A stretch of DNA of 64,000 bases from Cordia subcordata (Eukaryota > Streptophyta > Magnoliopsida > Boraginales > Cordiaceae), in NCBI GenBank assembly GCA_028554755.1, contig JAPTOF010000007.1:838001-902000 (forward strand), given 5' to 3'. Shown here one piece after another: positions 43,330 to 55,800 of this stretch. Under the pieces are notes generated by a model. The model ran no database searches. It saw nothing but the letters and a program-made list of their open reading frames with translations, and was not told the DNA's origin. A program made the translations under genes and the position numbers. How positions within the stretch are numbered: the stretch's first letter is position 1; each line of letters begins with the position of its first letter.

Positions 43330-46300
43330 CTAAGCATAGTTGCTGGTATAGAAATTTTTGAGGAAGTTAGAGATGCCCTGATCCTTAGGTCCCAGGTCCT
43401 GAACGGTCTCTTGACGACCCAAGACATACTGGCCGATGATGTGGTGCCTCTGCTTCGAATGGTCCACAATGTTCTTCAACTCTTCCATCCCCTTAAAAAG
43501 CAGCATGTCAATCACCTGCAGATTTATAGTGAAACATGAGAGAAATGGGGAACCTGCACTTTTCTATCTAATAGTTGGGTTCTCGTGATAGAAAAATAGA
43601 TGTCGCAGAGAAGAGAGAGTGACCACATTCAAACAATCAAAACTTGCTAACTCTCAGTGGTAACATACTTCACTCCTCAATGCATATTCAACAAATCTTC
43701 AGCATGAAGCAATAGAAACAAATTTAGCCTGCAAGAGGCATGAACTCCATATCACTCGTGAAAGCTGCAAAAGCATCAAAATCTTCAAAACCTGATTCTT
43801 CTATATAATGGTTGAGCAAATCAGAGCCCTGGTGCCAAATTAGGCACATGAAAAAATATACTATCCGTAGTTCTTTCTTTGGAACACAACCAGAGATATC
43901 CCCAAGAAGCCTGTAAGATAACTATACTAGAGGGAAAAAGATGGTAAATGATCCTTTCTTCTCTTGATCTTCCTACTACCAGTTCCCATGCTAGCATCCC
44001 ATATTAACCAAGTTACAGAACTAGATGCCGGCAACACAGAACTATAGCCCTTCAGCAGTTGTAACAAGAGTTTTAGGACTTCAGAAGAGAGGGCAGCAGA
44101 GAACTCTCCATTAAAACAAAATAAAATAAAAAACAGAATACTAGACCACCAGAAACTTACAGTCATAAAGAAAATTAATAAGAAACAGTATGATAATCTA
44201 TTTTGTATGCAAAACTTAATTTCACGAGGAAGAGGAAATAGTTTAGAGCATATGGTCTAAGGATGATGGTCCAAGAAGATAACTGCTGTATGAATATGGA
44301 GGATCAGGGAGATTCTGGGAAGAATTGGGCAAACCAAGTGGATATATCCTGGGTGATCATTGTTTTGAGCTGATTACATCTTCCAGGATGAGAAAAGAGA
44401 ATTGGAAGCATTACAGCTGATGTCATTTGCAAGATAGCAGTAGGGGAAAAAGAAACAATTGAGTATAAGTCAGGATGAGTCAATTAGATATCTCTAGGTG
44501 AATATGGCAGCGGATGGACAAGAATAATTAGAGAAAAGTAAAAGTTGTTTTGTAAGTGTTTTGGAGAAAGCAGAGATAACTATGGTCTTTTTCCAATATC
44601 GGAAATCTATGGTAACAACAGAGGACATTCTCACAAAGGGAGATAAAAAAGTTTTAGTTATAACGGAAAGTTCAGTGTATTGGAATGAGCAATCAAAAGT
44701 AAGATTAAAACAAGGATGAGAATGGTGATTAATATAAGAGGGAATACAATAAAAGCCTAACTTAGCATTCTCAAAGGCTTAGGGGACCATATTTCTATTT
44801 ATCAGTTACCCTGCAGATATGATGACATTGTAGCAACATGCTGTCTTGGACTTAGCTAGGTGTGAGCCTAGCAATACGACACGAGGGAGAATACTTAAAA
44901 TCATTGAATTCCATTGGGTGGAATGCCTTCAGAGAACATAGCAAAGATGCCTTTGCTAGCGTACCTTATATAGCTGCTATGAACAGGTCTCAGCAAGATG
45001 AATACCTTTCCACCAGTCGACAGATAGATGTAAAATTCTAACTCATGGTTCTTCTATGCCATTGCCCTAGAAATTGGCTTTTACCAAATGATGCCGAGGA
45101 AACTTAACAGCGGGGCTACAAATGATCAGAAATTATCCTTTTAGGTTTCACAAAAGTATGTAAATATATCTGGTTACTGGACATCAGAAATTTTAGAGGG
45201 CCTTGAACAATCCTTGCCAAATTTAACAAGTTTTAGCGGGCCCCAAACTATTCTTCCCGAATTTAATCAGTAATAAAGATGATCACATCTCAGCAGCCAC
45301 CGCACGATTCCCTAATTCCAGAATACTGCATCCATTCATGTAATAAAACAATTAATAGGTCAAATGTCCTTGCAGGGATTATCCTTGAATAACTGTTGGC
45401 TTATAATTGCCCTTCAATGTTCGATAGAACAGGGACTCCATCTCCCAGATACTGAAGACTTCGGAATTTGGAACTAGATAAAGCATCCAAAGCTTTTCAT
45501 ACATAGGCATAGGAACTTTAAACCACAGAAAGCAGTCAAGGGTCCTCTCATACTACTGTTCATAGCTCTCAACCTTCTAAACCAATTGCAGCACACTTAA
45601 GAGATTCCAGCTCTATAAAAAAAATCTCTATAGCTTGCTTTTAAGAGATTCCAGCTCACCAATTTTCCAGAAAATCTGGCAACCAAAGAACTCAAAGCAC
45701 AGGTTACTGTACCTCAAGCAGCCAACTGAAATCTCCAATTACTCTCCTACAAAATAAACACCCAATCCTACGAACTTTCACATCAAATTCTTATATAGAT
45801 TGATGAAAGGCAGCTATGTTTAAAGCAAAACTATCCTACCTCCAATCATTGCGCTTCCAGGGAGGATAAGGTTGTTCTACATGTAATAGGAACTTCAGAA
45901 ACACATGATTACCAACAGTTTCACTATAATGGACTTCGTAACTCAAGTAGTGCAGATGTCCAATTCTTTCTCATCTTCCTCCACAATTTGGAGCTCTGAG
46001 AAGTGATTTTCATGTAAGGTGATTCTTCAATGTCAACAGCCTCCATTTGTCTATTAATACATATACAAAATAGGCTGCCTAATCAATGCAATAACTGCTA
46101 TCCAACAAAAATAAGAACATGTAGTGCAACACTTGACTTAAAAACAATAGCTTCTGTAGCATTGAGATGCACTTAAAGAGTTATAAACTTGTCATGGACG
46201 ATGACAATCTGGTCATTGTACAACTTTAAAAGATTAAAAGCATTATACAACTTTAGAAGGTTAAAGGATCTCAGCAATGACAGTGGAAAAACACCAAACA

Positions 46301-47168
46301 ATCACCACAACCTGACTCTTGCTAACTGATATAAATGATGGCATAACTGCAGAATCCTAGCTGATCAATGGTTACAGAAATAGAGGCTATAGTAGCAAGG
46401 AACCATTCGTAGAGGTTACTTTTCTTGATTATTCTTAGAAAACATGACGACAAGAAGCACGGAAGAAAATGTATGATAAAGAAGAGGTAAGGACTCGGAG
46501 CTATATGCCCAGACATCTCACTTGCAAAAGATGGGTAGAACGATATGACCATGTTCCCATCTGACAACAAGAATTCAAGCTGAAAACTTCCATGAAATAG
46601 TATTAAAGTTTAAAAATGGGAATTGACATTGTATGAAAATTTAGAAACTTCTTACAATTCTCTTCTGCCATTTTTCAGCTTTCTATCTACTCTCCATCCT
46701 AACTAAAGGTATATAATATAGACCCTTGGGCAATTGATTGTCTCTCTCTTCTTTTCTACATTTCAAATTCAAAACAGATGCAAACCAGTGGAGAACTTCA
46801 ATTTAACCAACACCTTAAGCTACGATTTATTGAAGAACCCAACTGAAATTGTCTTAGTTAATTAAGTAAAACTCATGTCAATAGAAGGCACATATAGTAC
46901 ATGAAAAAAGAAGTAAATATATAAAATGCATACAACATGATATAATAGGTTATACCTTGGGGTTAGAGATGTGAGCATTCTTTCGGATTTCAGAGGCAAC
47001 CGTGGAACGGAGTTCAGATGGGGTAACGACATCGTGCAAATTGTAAATCTCCATGATAGAAGGGATTGATCTGCAGGCCAACCTGAAGAACTCAAAAGTC
47101 CGGTGCCGAGCTTCTTCCAGACTCGCGGAGTTAGGTGCGACCTTAAATTGCCTCAGCACCTGCGCCAT
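43330..47168 (-). CDS. NDUFA6: NADH dehydrogenase (complex I) subunit NDUFA6/B14, LYR family
   Basis: An accessory subunit of mitochondrial complex I on the matrix side. In this LYR-motif family it works with the mitochondrial acyl carrier protein. Exon 1 is 47168-46956 (71 codons) and exon 2 is 43515-43330 (61 codons plus TAG), with donor CCCAAG/GTATAA and acceptor CTGCAG/GTGATT, phase 0; total 132 aa, the usual plant length. Conserved blocks: LEEARHRTFEFFRLACRSIP, where the LYR triplet appears as FFR at residues 27-29 as in plant homologues; IMEIYNLHDVVTP; and the end, with GMEELKNIVDHSKQRHHIIG and FLKNFYTSNYA. The single intron is 3.4 kb. A possible 5' UTR donor (CTCTG/GTACTC on the minus strand) lies near 48019, so transcription may start at about 48060 with a further intron; this is tentative. 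Confidence 0.95.
43516..46955 (-). other. Intron of the NDUFA6 gene
   Basis: A 3.4 kb intron with no coding content I can support. It holds two short direct repeats: AAGAGATTCCAGCTC at about 45599 and again at 45643, and a 26-bp tandem pair with ACAACTTTA at 46217-46268. Confidence 0.8.
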
Positions 47169-47429
47169 TTTTCTCCCTTTCTTTTATTTTTCCTTCTTTC
47201 TCTTCTATCAAGCAAATTCACAAATAAGAATTACTATCGCTTCAAAGTAAAGACTTAAAATCATTTTTTGACAATATCTTTATCTTTCCCGAAGAAGGAA
47301 GAGAAAATAACAAAAGGAAACACATCATATACAGAACTAAAACAATCAACCATGTCAGCAGCCAATAAAAGCTTCACCTTTTTTGGGCATTATGCTTCAA
47401 TGTGAATGAGAACCTTGACGTAGCAGTAA

Positions 47430-47650
47430 GGACTCGTTTGGATTAGCTTTTTTTCTAAAACTTTTGAAAAAAGTGCTTCTAAAAATTTCTGACTTCTGGG
47501 AAAAGCTGAAATTGAGATTTTTCTAGACTTTCAGTTTTTCTTTTGCAAAATCTAATCCATATACTTATTGCAAAAATAGATGCACTTTTTCAAAAATAAG
47601 TGTTTTCCCAGAAGAAAAAAAAAAAAAAAAAAGCCTATCCAAAGAGGCCC
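47430..47650. mobile_element. Family A MITE, copy 6 (about 221 bp)
   Basis: It starts GGACTCGTTTGGATTAGC and ends CTATCCAAAGAGGCCC. The flanks are TAA and AAA, so the target duplication is imperfect. It lies about 260 bp upstream of the NDUFA6 start. Confidence 0.72.
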
Positions 47651-49759
47651 AAAGTTATCTATTACTATAAATCACAATATTCTTGAAATGCGGATCTATT
47701 TCAATGCTAATTGGGGCTTCATATATGCAAAGTAAAACAAAAGAACTGCAAAAGTTGACTAGTTAATCAGTCACATACAATATTGAGAACGAGCCAAGAA
47801 TCAAGAGAAATCCCAACACATTAAAGCAACTGATGAGAAGAAAAACCAAAAGAACAAGTGGGTTTTCAGCAGCTATGGAAAAGAACCAATCTTTGGAAAG
47901 CATTGATTGTATAATCGAAGCTACACATACAAAGATAGAGATACATATAAATGCAAATATATACACATATTATACACATTTATATATTATGTATGTATAG
48001 ACATAGATAGAGAGAGAGTACCAGAGCGGCTGGAGGAGAGGAGATCTGAAAGTGGTTTTACTTGCTTATGTTGGAGCGTTGCGCAACTGAGGTTTATTTT
48101 GAGAAACAATTTATTTATTAGATACATAAATTAGGAAAATAGGATGGGTATGTTTTTAATTAGTCAAAAATATATATTTTTTTAAAAGAATATACAGTTT
48201 TATAATAAATAATTACATTAACTTTTGAGCTAAAAAATAAATAAACCAAATGAGTCCTTTGTAAATAAATAATAAATAAATAATTACATGTCTTTAACTT
48301 TTGAGTTTAAAGAATATACATATCTTTTTTAAGTTAAAGAAAGAAAAAAAACAATTCAAATGAGTCCTTTGTAAATCTCAAGTTTCATTCCTTAAATCGG
48401 GAAAATTTATTTATTTATATTTTTATATGTGATTTATATATAAATTATTGATATAATTATAATGGTATTTGAAATAAATAAATGACACCACTAGACCATT
48501 TTTAGATCAAACTTTAAATTAAAGATTCTTTTTTTTTTTTGGTTGCTATTTCCTTTTATGTTTCTTTTTTGTGTCTTTCAATTTTAAAGTGAAATTTGTT
48601 TCTTCAATTAAGCTCACATCAGGTTTTTTCTTTGTGGCAAAAATTTATGTTTTGTAGAGAAATTGAAACAATATAAAGATGACACTTTTGGAGTAGTATT
48701 TTAATAATTTAAATGACATATAATACATTAATTGTCACACCTAGTGACAAAGTCAAGATTTTTATTAAAGGGTCAAAAAAATATATACAAATTAAAATAT
48801 TAATATGAAAAATAAATATTTTATTGATTTATGGCAAAGTACAAAAGTGCCCTACGAGTTTTCATTTTTTAAAATTGGGTCATGTGTTATTTCATTCATT
48901 TTGTAAGATTAATATTGTCAAATTAAAAATACATTAATAAATTTTATTTTATCCATAAATTTTATTTTATCTTGCTAAAAATTAAATTTTCTTAGTTATT
49001 CCTTATTAAAACATATGACTTTAAATAGTAAGGGGTGTCATCTATAAATTTAATGTGGGTCAATACATTAAAATTTTTTGATAATATTAAAAATTATGTT
49101 TTATATATTAAAAATTATATATAATATTACAAATTATACCTTAATAACATGTAACTTCGTCTATGATCACACCTCATGTGGAAAAGTGAGTAACTATTGG
49201 AAAATAGAAAGTTTGAGTTCTAATCTTAAAATTTTAGAAAAAATAACTTCAACCATGTGCAAAAAAATAATCTACCATCAATACAACATCCGATACTTTA
49301 GACTCTAATTTATTAAATAAATTTTTATATCTTTTAAAGAACGTTTTAAAATACTTATGTACACAATTAATACATTCTTTGCTGTTTATATACCTTAAAT
49401 TAGAACAGTGCAAATATTCACATTATATAAAATTAAACAATAAATCTATACGCAACACACATTTCGGGATATTTTGCAAATTTGAAGAAATTTGACAAGA
49501 AAAACTATAAACTAGAGAACATAATAAAGTGAGTAGGATTTCTTAATTTTTGTTTTTTTAAGTTAAAGAACAGAAAAAAAAAGAAGAAAGAAAGAAAAAA
49601 AAAAAGTGAGTGAGTAGTAATATTTTGATATTTCTTTTTAATTTTCTAAAATATTTTTCCTTTTTTTTTTTGGGTCACTTTCCGTTTTTCATCGATTTCC
49701 CCACCACACTTCACTCCTCTCTTCGCTCTCCCCCACTCTCATTTTCACATACCCACACA

Positions 49760-49761
<2 letters not shown>

Positions 49762-49800
<39 letters not shown>
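49762..49800 (+). repeat. (CT)n-(AC)n microsatellite in the PP2A leader
   Basis: A CT run of about 29 bases (49762-49790) followed by AC repeats, ending 29 bases before the ATG at 49830. It is probably in the 5' UTR. Confidence 0.9.
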
Positions 49801-49829
49801 CCCCCGAAACGACGTCGTAGAAAGCAAAG

Positions 49830-52800
49830 ATGAGCTTGGATCAGACGACGACGGCGACGAGCGGCGCCGCTCACGGCAACCTCGACGAGCAGATTTCTCA
49901 GCTCATGCAGTGCAAACCCTTGTCCGAGCAAGAGGTACGCATTTCATATATATATATATGTGTGTGTGTATGTATGTATGTATGAATATATACACGCTAT
50001 ATATAATTATTTATTTCTTTCTTTCTATTTTTTTCTTGAGAATAAATTGGTCGAATCTTGGATCTGAAATTTGTTTGGGTTAAATTGTAATTGATCTGAA
50101 TTTTTGGGGTCGAGTAAAGAGGGAAAAATTGACTGATCTGGGGGTATTTTTTTGTCTGATCTGCAGAGTATCGTATGAAAGATTTGAAATCTTTGGCGTT
50201 CTTGATGGAGTTTATTAAAGGATTTTACCTTTGTTGATAATTATAGTTTTAAAACTGTTCTTCTTCTATTTTCATTTTAAAAATATTTTATATTTTGCTA
50301 TTGTGGCAGTATATGTGGACCAAGCCATATGAGAAGCCAGTTTTTTTTTCTATTCTTTTCCTTTCTTTTTCCGTTTTGATGGAAATTTTAATGGTGATTA
50401 TTGGTCTTGTTGAATGTAAAGATATGCGTGGAAGTAGAGAGATAAAGGAGAAAAAGCTGGAAATGATTCCCAGTTGAAGTTATTTAATTAATTCCAGTTA
50501 AATCTGCGTGTTTATATCTCGTATCTTATTGTCTTATATGGTGAATTTATGGCGTTTTGAAGCTTGATGGAAATTTCAAACTTGTGTACGAAAACTTCTT
50601 TTTGGAGCTAAAAGTTGTTAAAAGGGAGTCCTTTCTGGTAGCTTTAATGTATCTTTATTAATCCTTTTTTTTAAATTTTGAAAATGTACATGTCAGCCGT
50701 CTGTGAAATTGTTGTAGTGTTGAATGTCTCCTTGGGATAGTTATGCATTTGTCTCATTATAATGATATGAAATTTGTCTCTCGAGTGTATTTCTTTGTAT
50801 CGTCTTTGATTGATTATTGAAGCGTAGTCTGTTGGAGAATGCATTTACATTTTTGCAATTATAGGTGAGAGGCTTGTGTGAGAAGGCAAAAGAGATTCTA
50901 ATGGAGGAAAGCAATGTGCAGGTTTGCCAATTTTCTTCATTTTCCTACTGCCATTGTTGCACTTCATGCACATTTGTTTGCTCGTGCGTCAGCCTTATTG
51001 AACAATTTTTTGATATATCCTTTCTATGAATACCTATATATCCATGTTTATTGATATATTGACTTCGAGGTTGATCTGCTTGGGAAATGTTTGAAATGAG
51101 AATGCTGGTTTAAAAGATTCATGGAAATGATGTGGTGAAGTGACATACATATAAAGTGGTGGGTGTAGCACTTGGAGTAGGAAAGGTGCCTGTGTAGCAT
51201 GATATTAATTGAATCTAAACCTTTTACTTCATTGTTCAGACAGACTGTCTGATAGGTACTGAGTAAAATTCCCCTATGTAGTAATATACTTGTGGATTAC
51301 TTGGATTAAATGTGTATTCCACTTCAATATTGTTAATTTTCAATAACCATTTTATGGGAAATCCTTTTACAGGCGAAGTTTTAGAGTACAGCAGAATCAA
51401 TTATGCTTTATGTTGTGGAGTAATATGAAAGAATAAGGATTTTATTGGACAAGGAAGGGCAACAATTAATAGATTGTTTGTTTCTGGTAGGATTAACACC
51501 ATAGAGGGCTGGTTTGCATGATAATTAGCTGGGTTAGTATAAATTAGACTCTCAAATTCAATGTTGACAAAGATTGAATTTACAAGTATTGGTGGAGAGA
51601 GCTCAAGTCAATTAGTGCCTATTTTGATGTCGTAAGAGAGGTTAGCTTTCTGTCATTCCGAAATAGACCAAAATAGTAGTTTTAAATAGTTGTGAGATCC
51701 AATGTCGTTGGATTGAGACAATCCTAGGGCTCTCACGAAAACCAAATTCTGATCAACAAACCAGTCATCTGTTTTGCTATAGTAATTTAAACTATTTTAC
51801 TCCTTGCTTATGGTGGTTTGCATCTTGTAGTCCACGGGTTTGGCCAGAGAGATGTAATCCTTCACTCTATTTATTAGTTGGCAGGATATATCACCGACAA
51901 GATCTTGATATATTTTTCATGTAACTGAGAGGTTTTGCAATTGGAAGATTTTCATTGTTGAGAGGGTAAGGTTTTTGATTTTAGTGGGAGCAAAACTATA
52001 TTGTGTAATGGAAAAGTTCTCATGTGTGTATTTGAATCTGCCTCTGTCTCTATCTCTATCTCTCTTTTTCTAATAACTATGGTTTTGACTTTTCTTTCTT
52101 GAATTAATAAATTTTGATTTATGAGATATTGGACCTTAATTTCTAGTTACCTTTCTATCACATGCTTGACGTGCATGCCTGAGCGTTTGTAATGGGAAGC
52201 GATTCCTAGAAAACTTCTATATACGCTTTTTTAACTCTTATGAATTTTGAATCTGAGTGATAACAAATTTGTCGTTTTCCTTTTTGCAGCCTGTAAAAAG
52301 TCCGGTGACCATTTGTGGTGATATTCATGGACAATTCCACGATCTCGCGGAGCTTTTCCGAATTGGTGGAAAGGTATAGGTTTTCCTAGCAGTACAATCT
52401 TCTCTATGTTTTTTTGTTTCCTCTGTATACCTGTATGGCTAAGATAATTATATTATGCTGTCAAGGACTTTTCTGGCTATGCTAATAGTATTTGCAATCC
52501 ACCTTCCACAAAGGTGGATGTTGGGGAAAAACATGCAAACACGAAGAATACGAGAAGAAATAACGGACACAAGAATTACGTGGTTCGGCTTTAAAGCCTA
52601 CGTCCACGGGCAGTAGAGAATAATTCTATTATTGATCACGAATGCTACAAGGCTCTCACTTTGGTTTCTCTCTCACACATAACATAATGAGTATTGCCAC
52701 ATATTTATAGTGCAAAGGTTTCCTAAACCTATTAAGCAGAAAAGGCAACTAATTAATTATGTGCTACAAAAGGTAACAAGCGAATAAGGTAATATGCTAA

Positions 52801-55800
52801 TAAGGAAATCTGCTATTCTTGTTGACCAAGAATACGAGCTACATTCAATAAATCTCCACCTTGGTACGTATTCGCTCCAATCAATATGCCATTATCCCTG
52901 CAGCCAACTGCCCCTAAGGGCTCAATGCTCTACACCGCAAATAGCAACCAAGTCCAAGCAATGCTTGAACTTGCTGACTGGAACCACCTTAGTCATCATA
53001 TCTGCTGGATTCTCATGGGTAGATATCTTTTGCACCGATATGATTCCTTGTGATACAACATCTCTGATAAAATGATATCTGATATCAATGTGTTTAGTCC
53101 TCATGATACATCTGATTCTTCGTCAGATGGATTGTACTCTGGTTATCACAAAAGACTGTACTTGTATCTTGCTGCAGTCTAAGATCACGAACCAGGCCTT
53201 GTAACCACATGGCCTCCTTCACAGCTTCTGCAATTGCCATGTACTCCGCTTCAGTAGTCGACAATGCCATAGTAGACTGTAATGCCGCTTTCCAACTAAT
53301 AGCACATCTAGAGAGAGTAAACACATAACCCGTCAGAGATCTTCTCTTATCAAAGTCACCCGCCTAGTCTGAATCACAATAACCCACCAACCTCGCGCAA
53401 TCTCCAGTCATCTTGTTAAACAGTAAACCTATATTCGTAGTGCCACCAAATATCTCATTATCCATTTCACCGCTTCCCAATGTGTTTTCCCAGGTGATGC
53501 CATATACCTGCTCACAACACTAACTGCATGTGAAATATCAGGTCGAGTGCACACCATAGCATACATAAAGCTACCAACAGCACTCGAGTATGGAACATGA
53601 GACATATGCTCCACCTTCTCCTTAGTTTTAGGTGACAAATCTGCAGACAACTTGAAATGAGCAACAAGCGACACACTCACAGGCTTAGCTTTAAGCATCC
53701 CGAAACACTCCAGCACCTTCTCAATATAACTCTGTTGAGACAAGAACAGCTTCCCAGCATTTCTATATCTGTGAATCTCCATGCCAAGAATCTTCTTTGC
53801 TGCTCCAAGATCTTTCATCTCAAACTCATCACCTAGCTGCTTCTTTAATTCGTGGATTGCAGACATGCTTTTAGCAGCAATAAGTATATCATCGACATAC
53901 AACAACAAGTACACAAACAAACCATCTGGAAGCCTTTTGAGATACACACAGCTGTCATAGGCACTCCTTGTGTATCCAGCACCTACCATGAATGTGTCAA
54001 ATCTCTTATACCATTGCCGAGGTGGCTGCTTTAACCCATACAAGGACTTCTTCAGTTTGCAAACATGGTTCTTCTTACTAGGAACTACATACCCTTCCGG
54101 TTGACTCATGTAAATTTGCTCTTCAAGATCACCATGCAAAAACGCCGTTTTCACATCTAGCTGCTCAAGCTCTAAGTCATGAAGAGCAACCAAGGCAAGT
54201 AAAACCCTGATGGAACTATGCTTCACAACCGGAGAGAACACTTCATGAAGTCAACACCCTCCCTTTGTGTATAGCCTTTTGCCACCAACCGTGCCTTGTA
54301 TCGAGGACCTTCAACCCTTGGAGTACCTTCCTTTTTCTTGTAAACCCATTTGCAACCGACAACTCGTTGTCCCTTAGGCAATTCAACAAGCTCCCATGTT
54401 TGATTCTTATGAAAAGACTCAATCTCCTCACTCATGACACCCACCCACTGAGCAGAATCTTTCCTAGATATGGCCTCTTTGTATGAATTCGGCTCATGTC
54501 CTTCAATTGTTTCGGCAACAGTCAAAGCATAAGCAACAAGATCAGCGTATCCGTACCTTTGAGGCTCTCTAATCTGTCTCCTTTCTCGCCCGATGGCAAT
54601 CTTTGTATACATTGTTCAGGCACATTTTGATCATGCACCTCTGTTGGTTGAGTCGGCCGAATTTGACTGCTACTTTTGCTAGATGGAACATTTGGAACAT
54701 CAGCAAATACCTCCACCTGCTCTTTGACACCGTGGTCTAAACCAGCTACCGCTTTCTCCTTTTCTTGGTCTAATGAAGCAGACTCATTGAATGTCACATC
54801 CCTGCTGATGAGAAAACCTGGAGACTTTGGATCTGTGCACCACAACCTGTAACCTTTCCTCTCGGACGCATAGCCTAGAAATATGCATTTCTTTGCCCTC
54901 GACTTCAACTTGCCATCCTTCACGTGAGCGTATGCAGGGCAACCGAACACCCTTAATCGAGAGTAGTTAGCAGGCTTACTAGACCATAACTCAAAAGGAG
55001 TTTTCAATTCAATAGCTTTGGATGGAGACCTATTCACCAAGTAGCATGCCGTATAGACGGTTTCAGCCCAAAAGTCTTGACTCAAACTAGATTGGGAGAG
55101 CATACAACGAGCTCTCTCCACCAAAGTTCTATTCATGCGTTCTGCAACTCCATTCTGTTGTAGTGTCCCTACACATGTGCGGTGTCTCACAATGCCATGT
55201 TTTCTGCAGAACTCATCAAACTCTTTATTGCAATATTCCAACCCATTGTCAGTCCTAAGACACTTAATTTGTTTACCAGTCTGCTTCTCAATCAACGTCT
55301 TCCACTCGACAAATATTGGAAACGCCTCATCTTTAGTTTTCAAGAAGTATACCCACACCATCCGAGAGTATGCATCAATGAAAGTGATATAATACCTGGC
55401 ACCTTTCTTGGAAGGGACTTTATTAGGACCCCAAAGATCAAAATGAATATAATCAAGTGTGCCTTTGGTGTTTTCCTGCCCCTTGCTGGTTTGCTTTCCA
55501 AAGACACAATGCTCGCAGAATTCAAGCTTTCCAGTTCTTTGTCCACAAAGCAAATCCCTCTTGCTCAGCTCGGTCAGTCCCCTCTTGCTCATATGGCCAA
55601 ACCTTTTGTGCCATAATTGCGTAGTGTCATTATCACTCTCATCGGATGTAACAGCTGCAACACCTGTAACTATACTACCTTGAAGGACATATAGGCCGCC
55701 AGTCAAGTTCCTTTTCAAGAGCACAATTGCACCTTTGGTCACCTTTAAGACACCATTCTCACTTCGAAATTTGTATCCATGAGAATCCAAACGCCCAAGA

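Larger units (their letters stand above)
47169..49829. other. Divergent spacer between NDUFA6 and PP2A
   Basis: About 2.7 kb between the two start codons, serving as upstream region for both genes. It holds a family A MITE (47430-47650), a possible NDUFA6 5' UTR exon near 48019-48090, a very AT-rich middle (48100-49560), and the CT/CA-rich PP2A leader (49690-49829). Short frames here look like chance. Confidence 0.6.

Noticed and set aside
49610..50083. 157-codon frame across the PP2A leader
   Set aside because: Low-complexity CT/CA sequence read in another frame; the PP2A start at 49830 and its splice sites explain the region.
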